Shown in pieces: positions 34,055-42,315 of a stretch of 64,000 nt of DNA (position 1 is its first letter; the number at the start of each line of letters is the position of its first letter). The notes under the pieces are model-generated. The model ran no database searches and had not been told where the DNA came from. It saw only the letters and a program-made list of their open reading frames with translations. The position numbers and the translations under genes were made by a program. The stretch comes from Flavobacterium rivuli WB 3.3-2 = DSM 21788 (GTDB lineage Bacteria; Bacteroidota; Bacteroidia; Flavobacteriales; Flavobacteriaceae): positions 372,001 to 436,000 of the forward strand of contig NZ_KB899966.1 of assembly GCF_000378485.1 (NCBI RefSeq). The letters run 5' to 3'.

Positions 34055-36682
34055 CTAAAATAAGGGTATCTGTCCGTCCTCTTCGGGTATAATATCGCCA
34101 TCCGGTAAATCATCCGGTGGGGTCTCTATAATTTCTTCCGGCTCCGGTTCGGGCTCTTCATACGGTAACGGGTCAAGCAGGCTTATTTGTCTTACCTTTT
34201 CTGATGTTAACACGTTACCCAGAGCCTTAATACCTTTTACTGCAATATAATTTTCCATATCTATTACCATGGTATCTTTTTGCACACCTTTTATTTTGGC
34301 AAAAATAACCTCGGCAACAGGGCGGTAATCGGTAGCTACAATTTCAAGCTGCGACTTAGGATGCTCTGTAATAAACGTTTCTTCCTTAGTACTGCTTTCA
34401 ACCAAAAAGCGTTTTATAAAATAACGCTCTTTTTCGCCATCAAAGTAAATAGCAGAAATTGGTTTTTTAGGGTTCCACTTTTCAAGCACGATCATGCCGT
34501 CTTCAAAATGTGTGGTGAGTTCTGGTATAATGGTTTTTAGCTTACCGTTCTGGTTGATTACAAGCAGCCTGTCGTTAGGCCTGAATTCGCCCAACAGCTC
34601 TCCCCTCGCATCTACATTAAGGCGGTGTACGGTATCATCAAACCAAATGCGTCGAGGCTTAAGGGTAGAAATTCCCTTCTCCTTAAGCTCGATTTTCTTG
34701 ATAGGATATTTGGCAACGGTATTACCTCTCGAAGCACGCCCTTTAATGGCTATGTTGGCAAAATCAAGGTCGAATTTAAGTTTTTTAACGCTACCCACCT
34801 GGCGCAACAGTACAGTAACAACCTCTGCCTCCCCGTTAGGGTTATCAGAGAAATACAGTACCATAGAGTTTTCGGTCCCCGCAGTTAGGTCGTATGGCTT
34901 GTCGCGCGTAATACCCGACACGTTAAAACGTTTAATATAGGATGGCCCACTCTTGCCATCGCGGTATATCATATTATAAATAGTGCGCTTGTCGTTCTTG
35001 TCAAATACTGCAATGTGAATAATGTCCTTGCCCACAAAGGTCTTAACATCTACTTTTGTAACCATCATGCTGCCATCACGCAGAAACACGATAACATCAT
35101 CAATATCACTACAGTCGGCAACATATTCGTCTTTTTTAAGACCGGTACCTATAAAGCCTTCTTCGCGGTTTACGTATAATTTTGTGTTACGCAACACCAC
35201 CTTGGTAGCCTCTATAGTATCAAAACTACGTATCTCAGTTTTACGTTCGCGCCCTTTGCCATAACGCTCTTTAAGTCCCGTAAAGTAATCAATAGCGAAC
35301 TCTATCAGGTTCTCTAAATGATGTTTAACCTGCGCTATTTCGCCTTCTAAAGCTTCAATTTTTTCTTCTGCTTTATTGATGTCAAATTTAGAGATACGTT
35401 TAATACGTATTTCCGTTAAGCGCACAATATCTTCTTCGGTAACAGCCCTTTTTAAGTGGCCGGTAAAAGGCTTCAACCCTTCGTCTATAGCGCGGATAAC
35501 ACCCTCCCAAGTTTCTTCTTCCTCCATGGCGCGATACACCCTGTTCTCTATAAAGATACGCTCCAGCGACTGAAAGTGCCAGCTTTCTTCAAGTTCGTCA
35601 AGTTGAATTTCAAGTTCACGCTTAAGTAAATCTACCGTTCTTTCTGTAGATATTTTAAGCATGTGGCTAACGCCTACAAACAAAGGCCTGTGATCCTCAA
35701 TAACACAGCCCAGTGGCGCTACCGATGTTTCGCAGCCAGTAAAGGCAAACAGCGCATCGATAGTTTTATCCGGCGATACTCCCGGCGGAAGGTGGATTAA
35801 TATCTCGACTTCGGCAGCAGTATTATCTTCAATTTTCTTTATCTTAATCTTACCTTTTTCATTGGCTTTCAGTATACTGTCTATAAGCGTACCGGTATTG
35901 GTACTAAACGGTATCTGGGTAATAACCAGCGTACTTTTATCAAGCTGCGCGATCTTGGCACGCACACGGATACGCCCACCACGCATACCATCATTATACG
36001 CCGAAACATCGGCAATACCGGCAGTAGGAAAATCGGGGTATATGGTAAAGGGTTTGCCTTTAAGTATTTTTACAGAGGCATCTATCAGCTCATTAAAGTT
36101 GTGCGGAAGCACCTTTGTAGATAAACCTACGGCAATACCCTCTGCCCCCTGAGCGAGTAGCAATGGGAATTTAACCGGTAAATTTATCGGCTCATTTCGG
36201 CGGCCATCATACGATGCCTGCCATGGCGTAATCTTAGGGCTATACAGCACCTCAAGCGCAAACTTAGAAAGCCGCGCCTCTATATAACGGGATGCCGCAG
36301 CACCGTCGCCTGTAAGTATGTTACCCCAGTTTCCCTGGGTATCTATAAGTAATTCTTTCTGGCCTATCTGTACCATGGCATCGCCTATACTGGCATCTCC
36401 ATGCGGGTGGTACTGCATGGTATGCCCCACCACGTTAGCAACTTTATTGTAACGGCCATCATCAAGCTCCCTTAGCGAGTGCATGATACGGCGTTGCACC
36501 GGCTTAAAGCCATCTTCAATAGCGGGTACGGCACGCTCCAGGATTACGTATGATGCATAATCCAGGAACCACTCCTTGTACATACCTGTTACCTTAGTAA
36601 TGGTATCGCCGGAGTCGTTACTGTCGTCCCTGTTATAAAAATGTTCTCCTTCTTTTAAAGGCTCTAAATTGTCTTCGTCCAT
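34055..36682 (-). CDS. parC: DNA topoisomerase IV subunit A
   Basis: The DNA-cleaving subunit of topoisomerase IV, which decatenates sister chromosomes. The 875-residue protein has the winged-helix/tower/coiled-coil core: catalytic Arg132-Tyr133 in AASRYIEARLSKFA, the quinolone-region segment HPHGDASIGDAM (92-103), and a C-terminal domain of beta-pinwheel repeats from about residue 500, ending in a very acidic tail (PEPEPEEIIETPPDDLPDGD). The start ATG is at 36682. The first 59 bases of coding and leader sequence recur as a partial copy at 37281-37338, upstream of an inserted lipoprotein gene, so the original link to parE has been separated. Confidence 0.93.
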   Translation of the reverse strand: MDEDNLEPLKEGEHFYNRDDSNDSGDTITKVTGMYKEWFLDYASYVILERAVPAIEDGFKPVQRRIMHSLRELDDGRYNKVANVVGHTMQYHPHGDASIGDAMVQIGQKELLIDTQGNWGNILTGDGAAASRYIEARLSKFALEVLYSPKITPWQASYDGRRNEPINLPVKFPLLLAQGAEGIAVGLSTKVLPHNFNELIDASVKILKGKPFTIYPDFPTAGIADVSAYNDGMRGGRIRVRAKIAQLDKSTLVITQIPFSTNTGTLIDSILKANEKGKIKIKKIEDNTAAEVEILIHLPPGVSPDKTIDALFAFTGCETSVAPLGCVIEDHRPLFVGVSHMLKISTERTVDLLKRELEIQLDELEESWHFQSLERIFIENRVYRAMEEEETWEGVIRAIDEGLKPFTGHLKRAVTEEDIVRLTEIRIKRISKFDINKAEEKIEALEGEIAQVKHHLENLIEFAIDYFTGLKERYGKGRERKTEIRSFDTIEATKVVLRNTKLYVNREEGFIGTGLKKDEYVADCSDIDDVIVFLRDGSMMVTKVDVKTFVGKDIIHIAVFDKNDKRTIYNMIYRDGKSGPSYIKRFNVSGITRDKPYDLTAGTENSMVLYFSDNPNGEAEVVTVLLRQVGSVKKLKFDLDFANIAIKGRASRGNTVAKYPIKKIELKEKGISTLKPRRIWFDDTVHRLNVDARGELLGEFRPNDRLLVINQNGKLKTIIPELTTHFEDGMIVLEKWNPKKPISAIYFDGEKERYFIKRFLVESSTKEETFITEHPKSQLEIVATDYRPVAEVIFAKIKGVQKDTMVIDMENYIAVKGIKALGNVLTSEKVRQISLLDPLPYEEPEPEPEEIIETPPDDLPDGDIIPEEDGQIPLF

Positions 36683-36688
36683 TTATTT
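36630..36688. repeat. Direct repeat copy A, 5' end of parC
   Basis: Fifty-nine bases covering the parC start and first 17 codons, plus 6 bases of leader. Apart from one substitution and a one-base gap, they match 37281-37338. Confidence 0.85.
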
Positions 36689-36692
36689 TACC

Positions 36693-37271
36693 TTACAACT
36701 TTTCATTTTCGCCGAAATATTTTACCCCGGCATCTTCAAAAATTTTGTGCAATATTGACATTCTCTCAATGCACATCTCATTATAATTTAAACCCTCACT
36801 GCCATAGGATGTAGAGCAGCCAAGACAAACTTCTATAGTGGCAAAAATCTCTTTTTTCCTGTTATAAAACAAAATACAGTGCCTTGGATCATAACATGAG
36901 GCTACAGAATAATTTTTAGGGCACTTTTCAATAAATAAAAAATTAAACAGCCTTTGTCTTAGTTTTTCATTTAAAATAACCCTGTCTTTAATACCCGCAG
37001 GACTAACGGTCAATTTTTTATTTTTTAAAATAGGCTTAATCCTAACCACATCATCGTCGCCGTCATTAATAGTATCCCATTTATATCTTAAAGCATATGA
37101 GATTACTTCTACATTATCAGCACCGGCAATAAGTACGTTTTTATCAATAACAGGATTCGCATTTTTATCACCAGAAACGACCGATACTTGTTTAAAACTG
37201 TGTGATTCTTTTTTGGTTTTTTCACAACCATAAATAAAAATAAAAAACAATAAAATCAGAATGTATTTCAT
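36693..37271 (-). CDS. Putative lipoprotein of unknown function, inserted between parE and parC
   Basis: A 192-residue lipoprotein. The signal ends in a lipobox IYGC (Cys16), followed by a hydrophilic region and a Cys-containing domain (EKCPKNYSVASCYDPRHC, EVCLGCSTSYGSEG, YNEMCIERM) with seven Cys after the lipobox. I do not recognise a family. It starts 14 bp from the right-hand copy of a duplicated parC 5' end and stops 10 bp upstream of the parC ATG. The rest of the parE-parC interval looks unlike the neighbouring coding DNA, which points to insertion of this gene with the duplication. Confidence 0.72.
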   Translation of the reverse strand: MKYILILLFFIFIYGCEKTKKESHSFKQVSVVSGDKNANPVIDKNVLIAGADNVEVISYALRYKWDTINDGDDDVVRIKPILKNKKLTVSPAGIKDRVILNEKLRQRLFNFLFIEKCPKNYSVASCYDPRHCILFYNRKKEIFATIEVCLGCSTSYGSEGLNYNEMCIERMSILHKIFEDAGVKYFGENEKL

Positions 37272-37280
37272 TTACAAATG

Positions 37281-37338
37281 CTGTTGTAAAAATGTTCTCC
37301 TTCTTTTAAAGGCTCTAAATTGTCTTCGCCATTTATTT
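37281..37338 (-). pseudogene. Remnant of the 5' end of parC (direct repeat copy B)
   Basis: This 58-base copy of the parC start lies upstream of the lipoprotein gene. It matches 36630-36688 except for one substitution and one deleted base just after the ATG, which frameshifts the fragment so that it would end after five codons. It was probably left when the lipoprotein gene was inserted. Confidence 0.8.
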
Positions 37339-37381
37339 CCTTCCAAAAAATATATTTGCTTATCTTGTAACACACCCCTAA

Positions 37382-37397
37382 CCCCTCTCAAGAGGGG
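37382..37397. repeat. Short hairpin in repeat-rich intergenic region
   Basis: CCCCTCT and AGAGGGG pair perfectly around two bases. With its flank CACCCCTAA it resembles dispersed intergenic sequences of Bacteroidota. The gap 37339-37556 also holds a CGTTGC/GCAACG hairpin (37484-37498) and tandem TCTGAAATC units (37524-37553), but no gene that I can see. Confidence 0.4.
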
Positions 37398-37523
37398 AAC
37401 CAGCTTCACTCAAGCCTGCTCAATCAAACTATAGCTGATTGCTTAGTTCTTTACAATAAAATTTATCTTTTAAGATTTTTAGGCGTTGCAGCGCAACGTC
37501 TCTACAGCAATCGCGTAGCTCAA

Positions 37524-37553
37524 TCTGAAATCTGAAATCATCAATCTGAAATC
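37524..37553. repeat. Short tandem-like repeat of TCTGAAATC
   Basis: The unit TCTGAAATC occurs three times in 30 bases just downstream of parE, and once at 32555 next to the palindromic element copy 2. It looks like a dispersed simple repeat. Confidence 0.55.
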
Positions 37554-37556
37554 CCC

Positions 37557-39410
37557 TTAACCCACCTCTACATCAAGCTCTACTTTCAGGTTATTGATAA
37601 TAAATTCCTGCCTGTCAGGTGTGTTCTTGCCCATATAAAATTCGAGCAGGCTTTGTATCGATGTAGCGCTATCGAGCATTACAGGATCCAGACGAATGTC
37701 CTGCCCTATAAAGTGTTTAAACTCATCGGGCGATATCTCTCCAAGACCTTTAAATCGTGTTATCTCCGGTTTGCCTTTCAGCTTTTCCATAGCAGCTTTA
37801 CGCTCGTCTTCACTATAACAGTATATGGTCTCTTTCTTGTTTCGCACACGGAACAACGGCGTTTGCAGTATGTACAAATGCCCTTCTTTTATAAGCTCAG
37901 GGAAAAACTGCAGGAAGAACGTTATCAGCAGCAGGCGAATGTGCATACCATCAACGTCGGCATCGGTAGCGATAACAATATTGTTGTAACGCAGGTTCTC
38001 CATTTCATCCTCAATATCAAGCGCAGCCTGCAGGAGGTTAAATTCCTCGTTCTCGTATACAATCTTTTTAGTCATGCCATACGAGTTAAGCGGCTTACCC
38101 CGAAGGCTAAATACTGCCTGAGTGTTTACATCCCTCGACTTGGTAATAGACCCCGAAGCAGAGTCACCCTCTGTAATAAACATGGTGCTCTCTAAACTGC
38201 GCGGATTCTTAGAATCTGTTAAATGCACGCGGCAGTCGCGTAGCTTTTTATTATGAAGGCTGGCTTTTTTAGCCCTGTCCTTAGCCAGTTTACGTATGCC
38301 CGAAAGCTCTTTACGCTCACGTTCGGCCTGTAATATTTTTTTAAGCAAGGCATCAGCCGTTTCCGGGTTCTGGTGTAAAAAGTTGTCAAGTTTGTTCTTA
38401 ACAAAGTCGTTTACAAACGTACGTACCGATGGCGCATCCGGACCCATATCTGTAGAGCCCAGCTTGGTTTTTGTCTGCGATTCAAATACAGGTTCCTCTA
38501 CCTTAACGCTTATGGCGCTCACGATAGATTTACGAATGTCTGACGCTTCAAAATTCTTGTTGTAAAACTCTTTAACGGTGCGCACAATTGCCTCACGAAA
38601 AGCCCCTAAGTGAGTACCGCCCTGTGTGGTGTTTTGCCCGTTAACAAAAGAGTAATATTCTTCGCTGTATTGCGATTTACTATGCGTCATTGCGAGCTCT
38701 ATGTCGTCATCCTTAAGGTGGATGATGTCATAAATACGGTCGTCCTCGGCAATGGTTTCGCCAAGAAGGTCTTTAAGACCGTTGTCACTATGATATTTTT
38801 CGCCATTATAAATTATTGTCAGCCCCGTATTGAGGTAACAATAATTTTTAAGCATTTTTATAATGTACTCATTACGGTACTTGTAGTTTTTAAATATAGT
38901 TTCGTCTGCGGTAAAGGTTACTTTAGTACCCTTACGCCTGGTGGTTTCGGTAACAGGCTCTTCAAGGGTAAGCTCCCCGGCAGAGAACTCGGCAGCCTTT
39001 ATCTGGTTATCCCTAACCGATTCTACCCTGAAATAATTAGACAGTGCATTAACCGCCTTTGTACCCACACCGTTTAATCCTACCGATTTTTTGAACGCCT
39101 TTGAGTCGTACTTACCACCGGTATTCATTTTAGATACAACGTCTACCACTTTGCCCAATGGGATACCACGGCCAAAGTCGCGCACGCTTACAGTTTTATC
39201 TTTAAGTGTAACCTCTATGGTTTTGCCGGTGCCCATTACAAACTCATCGATACAGTTATCAATAACCTCTTTTATAAGGATATAGATACCGTCATCGGCA
39301 GATGAACCGTCGCCCAACTTACCAATGTACATACCGGGGCGCATACGGATATGCTCTTTCCAGTCGAGTGATCGTATGTTGTCTTCGGTATACTGATTTT
39401 GTTCGGACAT
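37557..39410 (-). CDS. parE: DNA topoisomerase IV subunit B
   Basis: ATPase subunit of topoisomerase IV, 617 residues. The GHKL ATPase has [19 protein letters not shown] and [13 protein letters not shown] with catalytic Glu in the first; the transducer domain has the switch Lys region QTKTKLGS; the TOPRIM domain has [11 protein letters not shown] and [10 protein letters not shown]; the C-terminal end RFKGLGEI is typical. The length suits ParE rather than the longer GyrB. The start is ATG at 39410. parC is downstream in the same direction but now 875 bp away because of the inserted lipoprotein gene. Confidence 0.94.
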   Translation of the reverse strand: MSEQNQYTEDNIRSLDWKEHIRMRPGMYIGKLGDGSSADDGIYILIKEVIDNCIDEFVMGTGKTIEVTLKDKTVSVRDFGRGIPLGKVVDVVSKMNTGGKYDSKAFKKSVGLNGVGTKAVNALSNYFRVESVRDNQIKAAEFSAGELTLEEPVTETTRRKGTKVTFTADETIFKNYKYRNEYIIKMLKNYCYLNTGLTIIYNGEKYHSDNGLKDLLGETIAEDDRIYDIIHLKDDDIELAMTHSKSQYSEEYYSFVNGQNTTQGGTHLGAFREAIVRTVKEFYNKNFEASDIRKSIVSAISVKVEEPVFESQTKTKLGSTDMGPDAPSVRTFVNDFVKNKLDNFLHQNPETADALLKKILQAERERKELSGIRKLAKDRAKKASLHNKKLRDCRVHLTDSKNPRSLESTMFITEGDSASGSITKSRDVNTQAVFSLRGKPLNSYGMTKKIVYENEEFNLLQAALDIEDEMENLRYNNIVIATDADVDGMHIRLLLITFFLQFFPELIKEGHLYILQTPLFRVRNKKETIYCYSEDERKAAMEKLKGKPEITRFKGLGEISPDEFKHFIGQDIRLDPVMLDSATSIQSLLEFYMGKNTPDRQEFIINNLKVELDVEVG

Positions 39411-39461
39411 AAAGTTTAGGCAGATTTTCTGCTAATGTACCATTTCTGCGGAAAAAAACAA

Positions 39462-39507
39462 AAGCCGGACGCAAGAAAAGTTTTAATTTCCTTAACAAAT
39501 CCGGCTT
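39462..39507 (-). terminator. Terminator of the transglutaminase-like gene
   Basis: Stem AAGCCGGA / TCCGGCTT (8 bp) with a 30-base loop; on the minus strand it is followed by TTGTTTTTTT. It lies 20 bp after the stop at 39527 and upstream of parE. Confidence 0.65.
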
Positions 39508-39526
39508 AAAATCGTTGTAGTATATC

Positions 39527-40498
39527 TTAGCGGTTTATCCTGTAAGCCGCTACCGATTTTTGGTTAATGTAAATAGTAAGAGTACCATTAGAGCCATTAT
39601 CAAGAGGTACATCAAATTCGGTTATACCGTTGTTTATTAAAGGCTTTGCCTGTATTATTTTCCTGTCTTTGCTAAACGCGTAATGCACCACATCGCCCTG
39701 TTTTAAATTTTTAATTTTAAAGGGGATGACATTATATTTCCTATCGGTAAATGAACCTGTGTTAGGTGCCAAAAACTGATAACCACCCATAAGGTAATTA
39801 CCATAATACAATGGCAGGTTAGCAAAATCGTCGCCTGTTTTTTTGGTCAGCAGCCATTGCTTGTCGTCGGGATAATGATTTAAGAAAAACACATCGGGTT
39901 CAGCAAAAAAGTAACCGTCGTTAAATTTAAAAGCAAAGGCTGGTTTTTCGCCTGTAACTACACCCGATGCCCACGTGGTATCGAGAAGTTGCCACTCACC
40001 GTTAATTTTTACGGCGTTCCAGGCATGGTCGCTGGCACCGGGGCCTTTACCAATGTGTGCCGGATGCGACTTAGATGTTCCCGGAATGATAACCGCCTCC
40101 AAACCTGCTTTTTCGGCCACCACGGCAAATAATGTAGAGTAGCCCTCGCACACCCCTTTTTTAGACTTGATGGTTTTTAGCGCAAGGTCATCGCGCATTA
40201 TTTTTTGCTTGGCAATTTTCTCTTCCTGAGTAGAGTATGAAAAGCCTACCGGCTGCCTGTTGATGCCATAAGCAGCGAGGTCGTACTTAATATTAAGCGC
40301 TATCCATGTAAAAATAGCGCGGGCTTTAAGGTCGTCCTGTTTAAAATCAGCACTAACCTGTGCGGCAAGCTTATCAGGGTCGGAAAATTTAGGGTACGCT
40401 TTAACGGTGTTATCTACTTTTGTAAAATCCTGGGCCTGTGCAAAGCCAAAGGTTAACAACAAAAGCGCTATGTATAAGGTTTTAGATATGTACTTCAT
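39527..40498 (-). CDS. Transglutaminase-like domain protein, exported
   Basis: A 323-residue protein with a signal peptide (cleaved near FAQAQ) and a transglutaminase/protease-like core. The catalytic triad is visible: Cys117 in KKGVCEGYSTLF, His158 in GASDHAWNAVKING and Asp173 in LLDTTWASG. Residues 52-70 (FKQDDLKARAIFTWIALNI) are the conserved helix before the core. A beta-rich C-terminal part follows (from 200). It probably cleaves or crosslinks a peptide in the periplasm; the substrate is unknown. Confidence 0.85.
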   Translation of the reverse strand: MKYISKTLYIALLLLTFGFAQAQDFTKVDNTVKAYPKFSDPDKLAAQVSADFKQDDLKARAIFTWIALNIKYDLAAYGINRQPVGFSYSTQEEKIAKQKIMRDDLALKTIKSKKGVCEGYSTLFAVVAEKAGLEAVIIPGTSKSHPAHIGKGPGASDHAWNAVKINGEWQLLDTTWASGVVTGEKPAFAFKFNDGYFFAEPDVFFLNHYPDDKQWLLTKKTGDDFANLPLYYGNYLMGGYQFLAPNTGSFTDRKYNVIPFKIKNLKQGDVVHYAFSKDRKIIQAKPLINNGITEFDVPLDNGSNGTLTIYINQKSVAAYRINR

Positions 40499-40536
40499 GG
40501 TAAATAACTATCCAAGAACGATGCCAAAATTAGATT

Positions 40537-40857
40537 CTAAGATGATAGCAAACAGAATACAGAATAAATAAACAAAAGTATTATGGCAGGAATTAAATTC
40601 ACTAATAATCGCCAACCATCATTTCGCCGCTTGTCAACAATTATAAGCTTAACTAACTCAATACCATTGATTATAGAGAATATTAAGGAAAGCAAAGTAA
40701 GAATAACACAAACAAGCTGACCATAAACATAAATATAATGATATTTATAGTACACAGTAAAATATTTGGCTATTAAACCAACGATAAAAGCCAATACTAA
40801 TAATGCTACTGGTATAAAGGCATTACGCCTTGTCCTTTCTAAAAATGTGTTTGGCAT
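40537..40857 (-). CDS. Small membrane protein of unknown function
   Basis: A 106-residue protein with three membrane helices (about 13-32, 43-63, 84-104) and the basic loop DKRRNDGW between the last two. I recognise no domain. It is 38 bp upstream of the transglutaminase-like gene in the same direction. The coding status rests on the hydrophobic pattern and ATG start. Confidence 0.5.
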   Translation of the reverse strand: MPNTFLERTRRNAFIPVALLVLAFIVGLIAKYFTVYYKYHYIYVYGQLVCVILTLLSLIFSIINGIELVKLIIVDKRRNDGWRLLVNLIPAIILLFIYSVFCLLSS

Positions 40858-40944
40858 ATATGTTAGCGGTTTTGGTCTTTAAGTTGCAAAGATTTATATC
40901 CATTTGTGACTTTGGAACTTTGCTGCTCTGAAACTCTTTAACTA

Positions 40945-41628
40945 CTACCTGTAATGACAAAATATCCCTTTATCATAAGGCGTCCACAATGCCGCACGCT
41001 GATGTGCCGCTTTTAAAGCATTGTTAGCCCAGGTATTACAGGTATAAAATAAGCTATACTTGCGGTTGGCCTCATAAAAAGCATCGTACCGGCCGTAACT
41101 TTGGTCTTTTATCCACAAGACTTTTTTACCGTTATCGTACTGAAAGCTATCGGTAATATAGGCAACAAGGTCGGCGTAATCCTTTTGCGTGATCATGATC
41201 TTTACACACTCGTCATCTTCCTTTACGGTTTTGTAAAACTTAGTATGCATAGCCGATGTTCCCAAATAAAACGCTGCCTTAAAAGCGGTGCTGGCTTTAA
41301 GGTCGCTCCACTCCGGCGTATCAAGGTAAAAGCCTTTATCGCCCCAGCCAAAAGCCATATAGTTAGCTACGCTGTCTTTAGCTTTGGTCTGGCTGTAAAG
41401 AATATCTTTAGTCCAGTCTTTTACATTATTTTTTATAGGCACTAAAATATCGGTATGCACCCCGTTAGAGTTTATGTAAATAGGTATGTCGCCACCTTTT
41501 TCTGGTTCGCTGTTTACCGTAATGTGCGACATCCCAACTGCAGAGAGTAAATAGATTACTACAAAAGCCACAATGCCAAGCACTACCCTGCCGGTAATTT
41601 TCAACCCTTTTTTAAGCCTTCTGTCCAT
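40945..41628 (-). CDS. TIGR02117/DUF2459 family protein
   Basis: A 227-residue membrane-anchored protein. I prefer the ATG at 41628 to a TTG two codons upstream. A helix spans about 12-32; the conserved domain has NGVHTDILVPIKN, MAFGWGDKGFYLDTPEWSDL, GTSAMHTKFYK and FYTCNTWANNALKA ... LWTPYDKGIFCHY, all typical of DUF2459. Members are often urease-accessory-like in name only; function unknown. Its start overlaps the end of the upstream reductase gene by 17 bp. Confidence 0.82.
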   Translation of the reverse strand: MDRRLKKGLKITGRVVLGIVAFVVIYLLSAVGMSHITVNSEPEKGGDIPIYINSNGVHTDILVPIKNNVKDWTKDILYSQTKAKDSVANYMAFGWGDKGFYLDTPEWSDLKASTAFKAAFYLGTSAMHTKFYKTVKEDDECVKIMITQKDYADLVAYITDSFQYDNGKKVLWIKDQSYGRYDAFYEANRKYSLFYTCNTWANNALKAAHQRAALWTPYDKGIFCHYR

Positions 41629-42151
41629 AATCAAAGTCTGCTACAATTTGTTTTAACGCAGCATCATATTCTTTATTAGATATTGTGTTGGTTTCTTCAT
41701 CAAAATTTTCTGCAAAGCTGGGTAAAGAGAACGTAGCACGAATATTACCCCCATACCATGCAAGGCTTATTTTTGCTGCTTCCAGCGCATTCTTCCCGCC
41801 GTGCTTACCCGGGGATGTAGACATAAGCAGCAATGGTGTATTATTGAACACCAGTCTTTTTTGGCGCGATGCCCAGTCATAAATATTTTTAAAGGCAGCG
41901 GTTAACCCCGCATTATGTTCGGCAACAGAAATTAACAAAACATCGGCCTGCTCTATTTTATCCAAAAAGGTTCTCGCTATAGGCAGCTGGCCTATTAATT
42001 TTTCCCGGTCTACACTAAACAACGGAAGTTCATAATCATTAAGGTCGAGTATATGAACCTCTGCATTTTCAAAAAGTCCGGCGGCGTATGTGGCCAGTTT
42101 TTTGTTTATAGATTGCTTACTGCTGCTTCCGGCAAAGGCTAATAATTTCAT
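41612..42151 (-). CDS. NADPH-dependent FMN reductase family protein
   Basis: A 179-residue flavodoxin-like oxidoreductase. The ATG at 42151 gives the start MKLLAFAGSSSKQSINKKLA, where the family phosphate-binding G-S-S/x-S-x-N loop lies; the longer open frame adds no conserved residues. Other segments: DLNDYELPLFSVDRE, ADVLLISVAEHNAGLTAAFKN (flavin-binding P/S-E-x-N) and LLLMSTSPGKHGG. It reduces FMN or quinones with NAD(P)H. It overlaps the TIGR02117 gene by 17 bp. Confidence 0.9.
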   Translation of the reverse strand: MKLLAFAGSSSKQSINKKLATYAAGLFENAEVHILDLNDYELPLFSVDREKLIGQLPIARTFLDKIEQADVLLISVAEHNAGLTAAFKNIYDWASRQKRLVFNNTPLLLMSTSPGKHGGKNALEAAKISLAWYGGNIRATFSLPSFAENFDEETNTISNKEYDAALKQIVADFDYGQKA

Positions 42152-42315
42152 AAAGTATATTTTATTATTAAGTCCTGCTAAATTTAACAATACCAACAGG
42201 CAATAAATTTTTAGAAAAATAGAGTTATCAATGGTATATAAATATCACTCGTGAAAAACGAATTACATTGAAAGTAGATATAGAAACTAAAGCATTTTAA
42301 ATAAGCCTTATTTTT

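Noticed and set aside
37339..37556. CRISPR array, suggested by the repeated TCTGAAATC units.
   Set aside because: Units are 9 bases, only three, with no regular spacers and no cas genes.
37653..38195. A 180-codon open frame antisense to parE, and similar ones opposite parC, GH3, tamB and lptD.
   Set aside because: These are shadow frames of well-supported genes, with no domain or signal.
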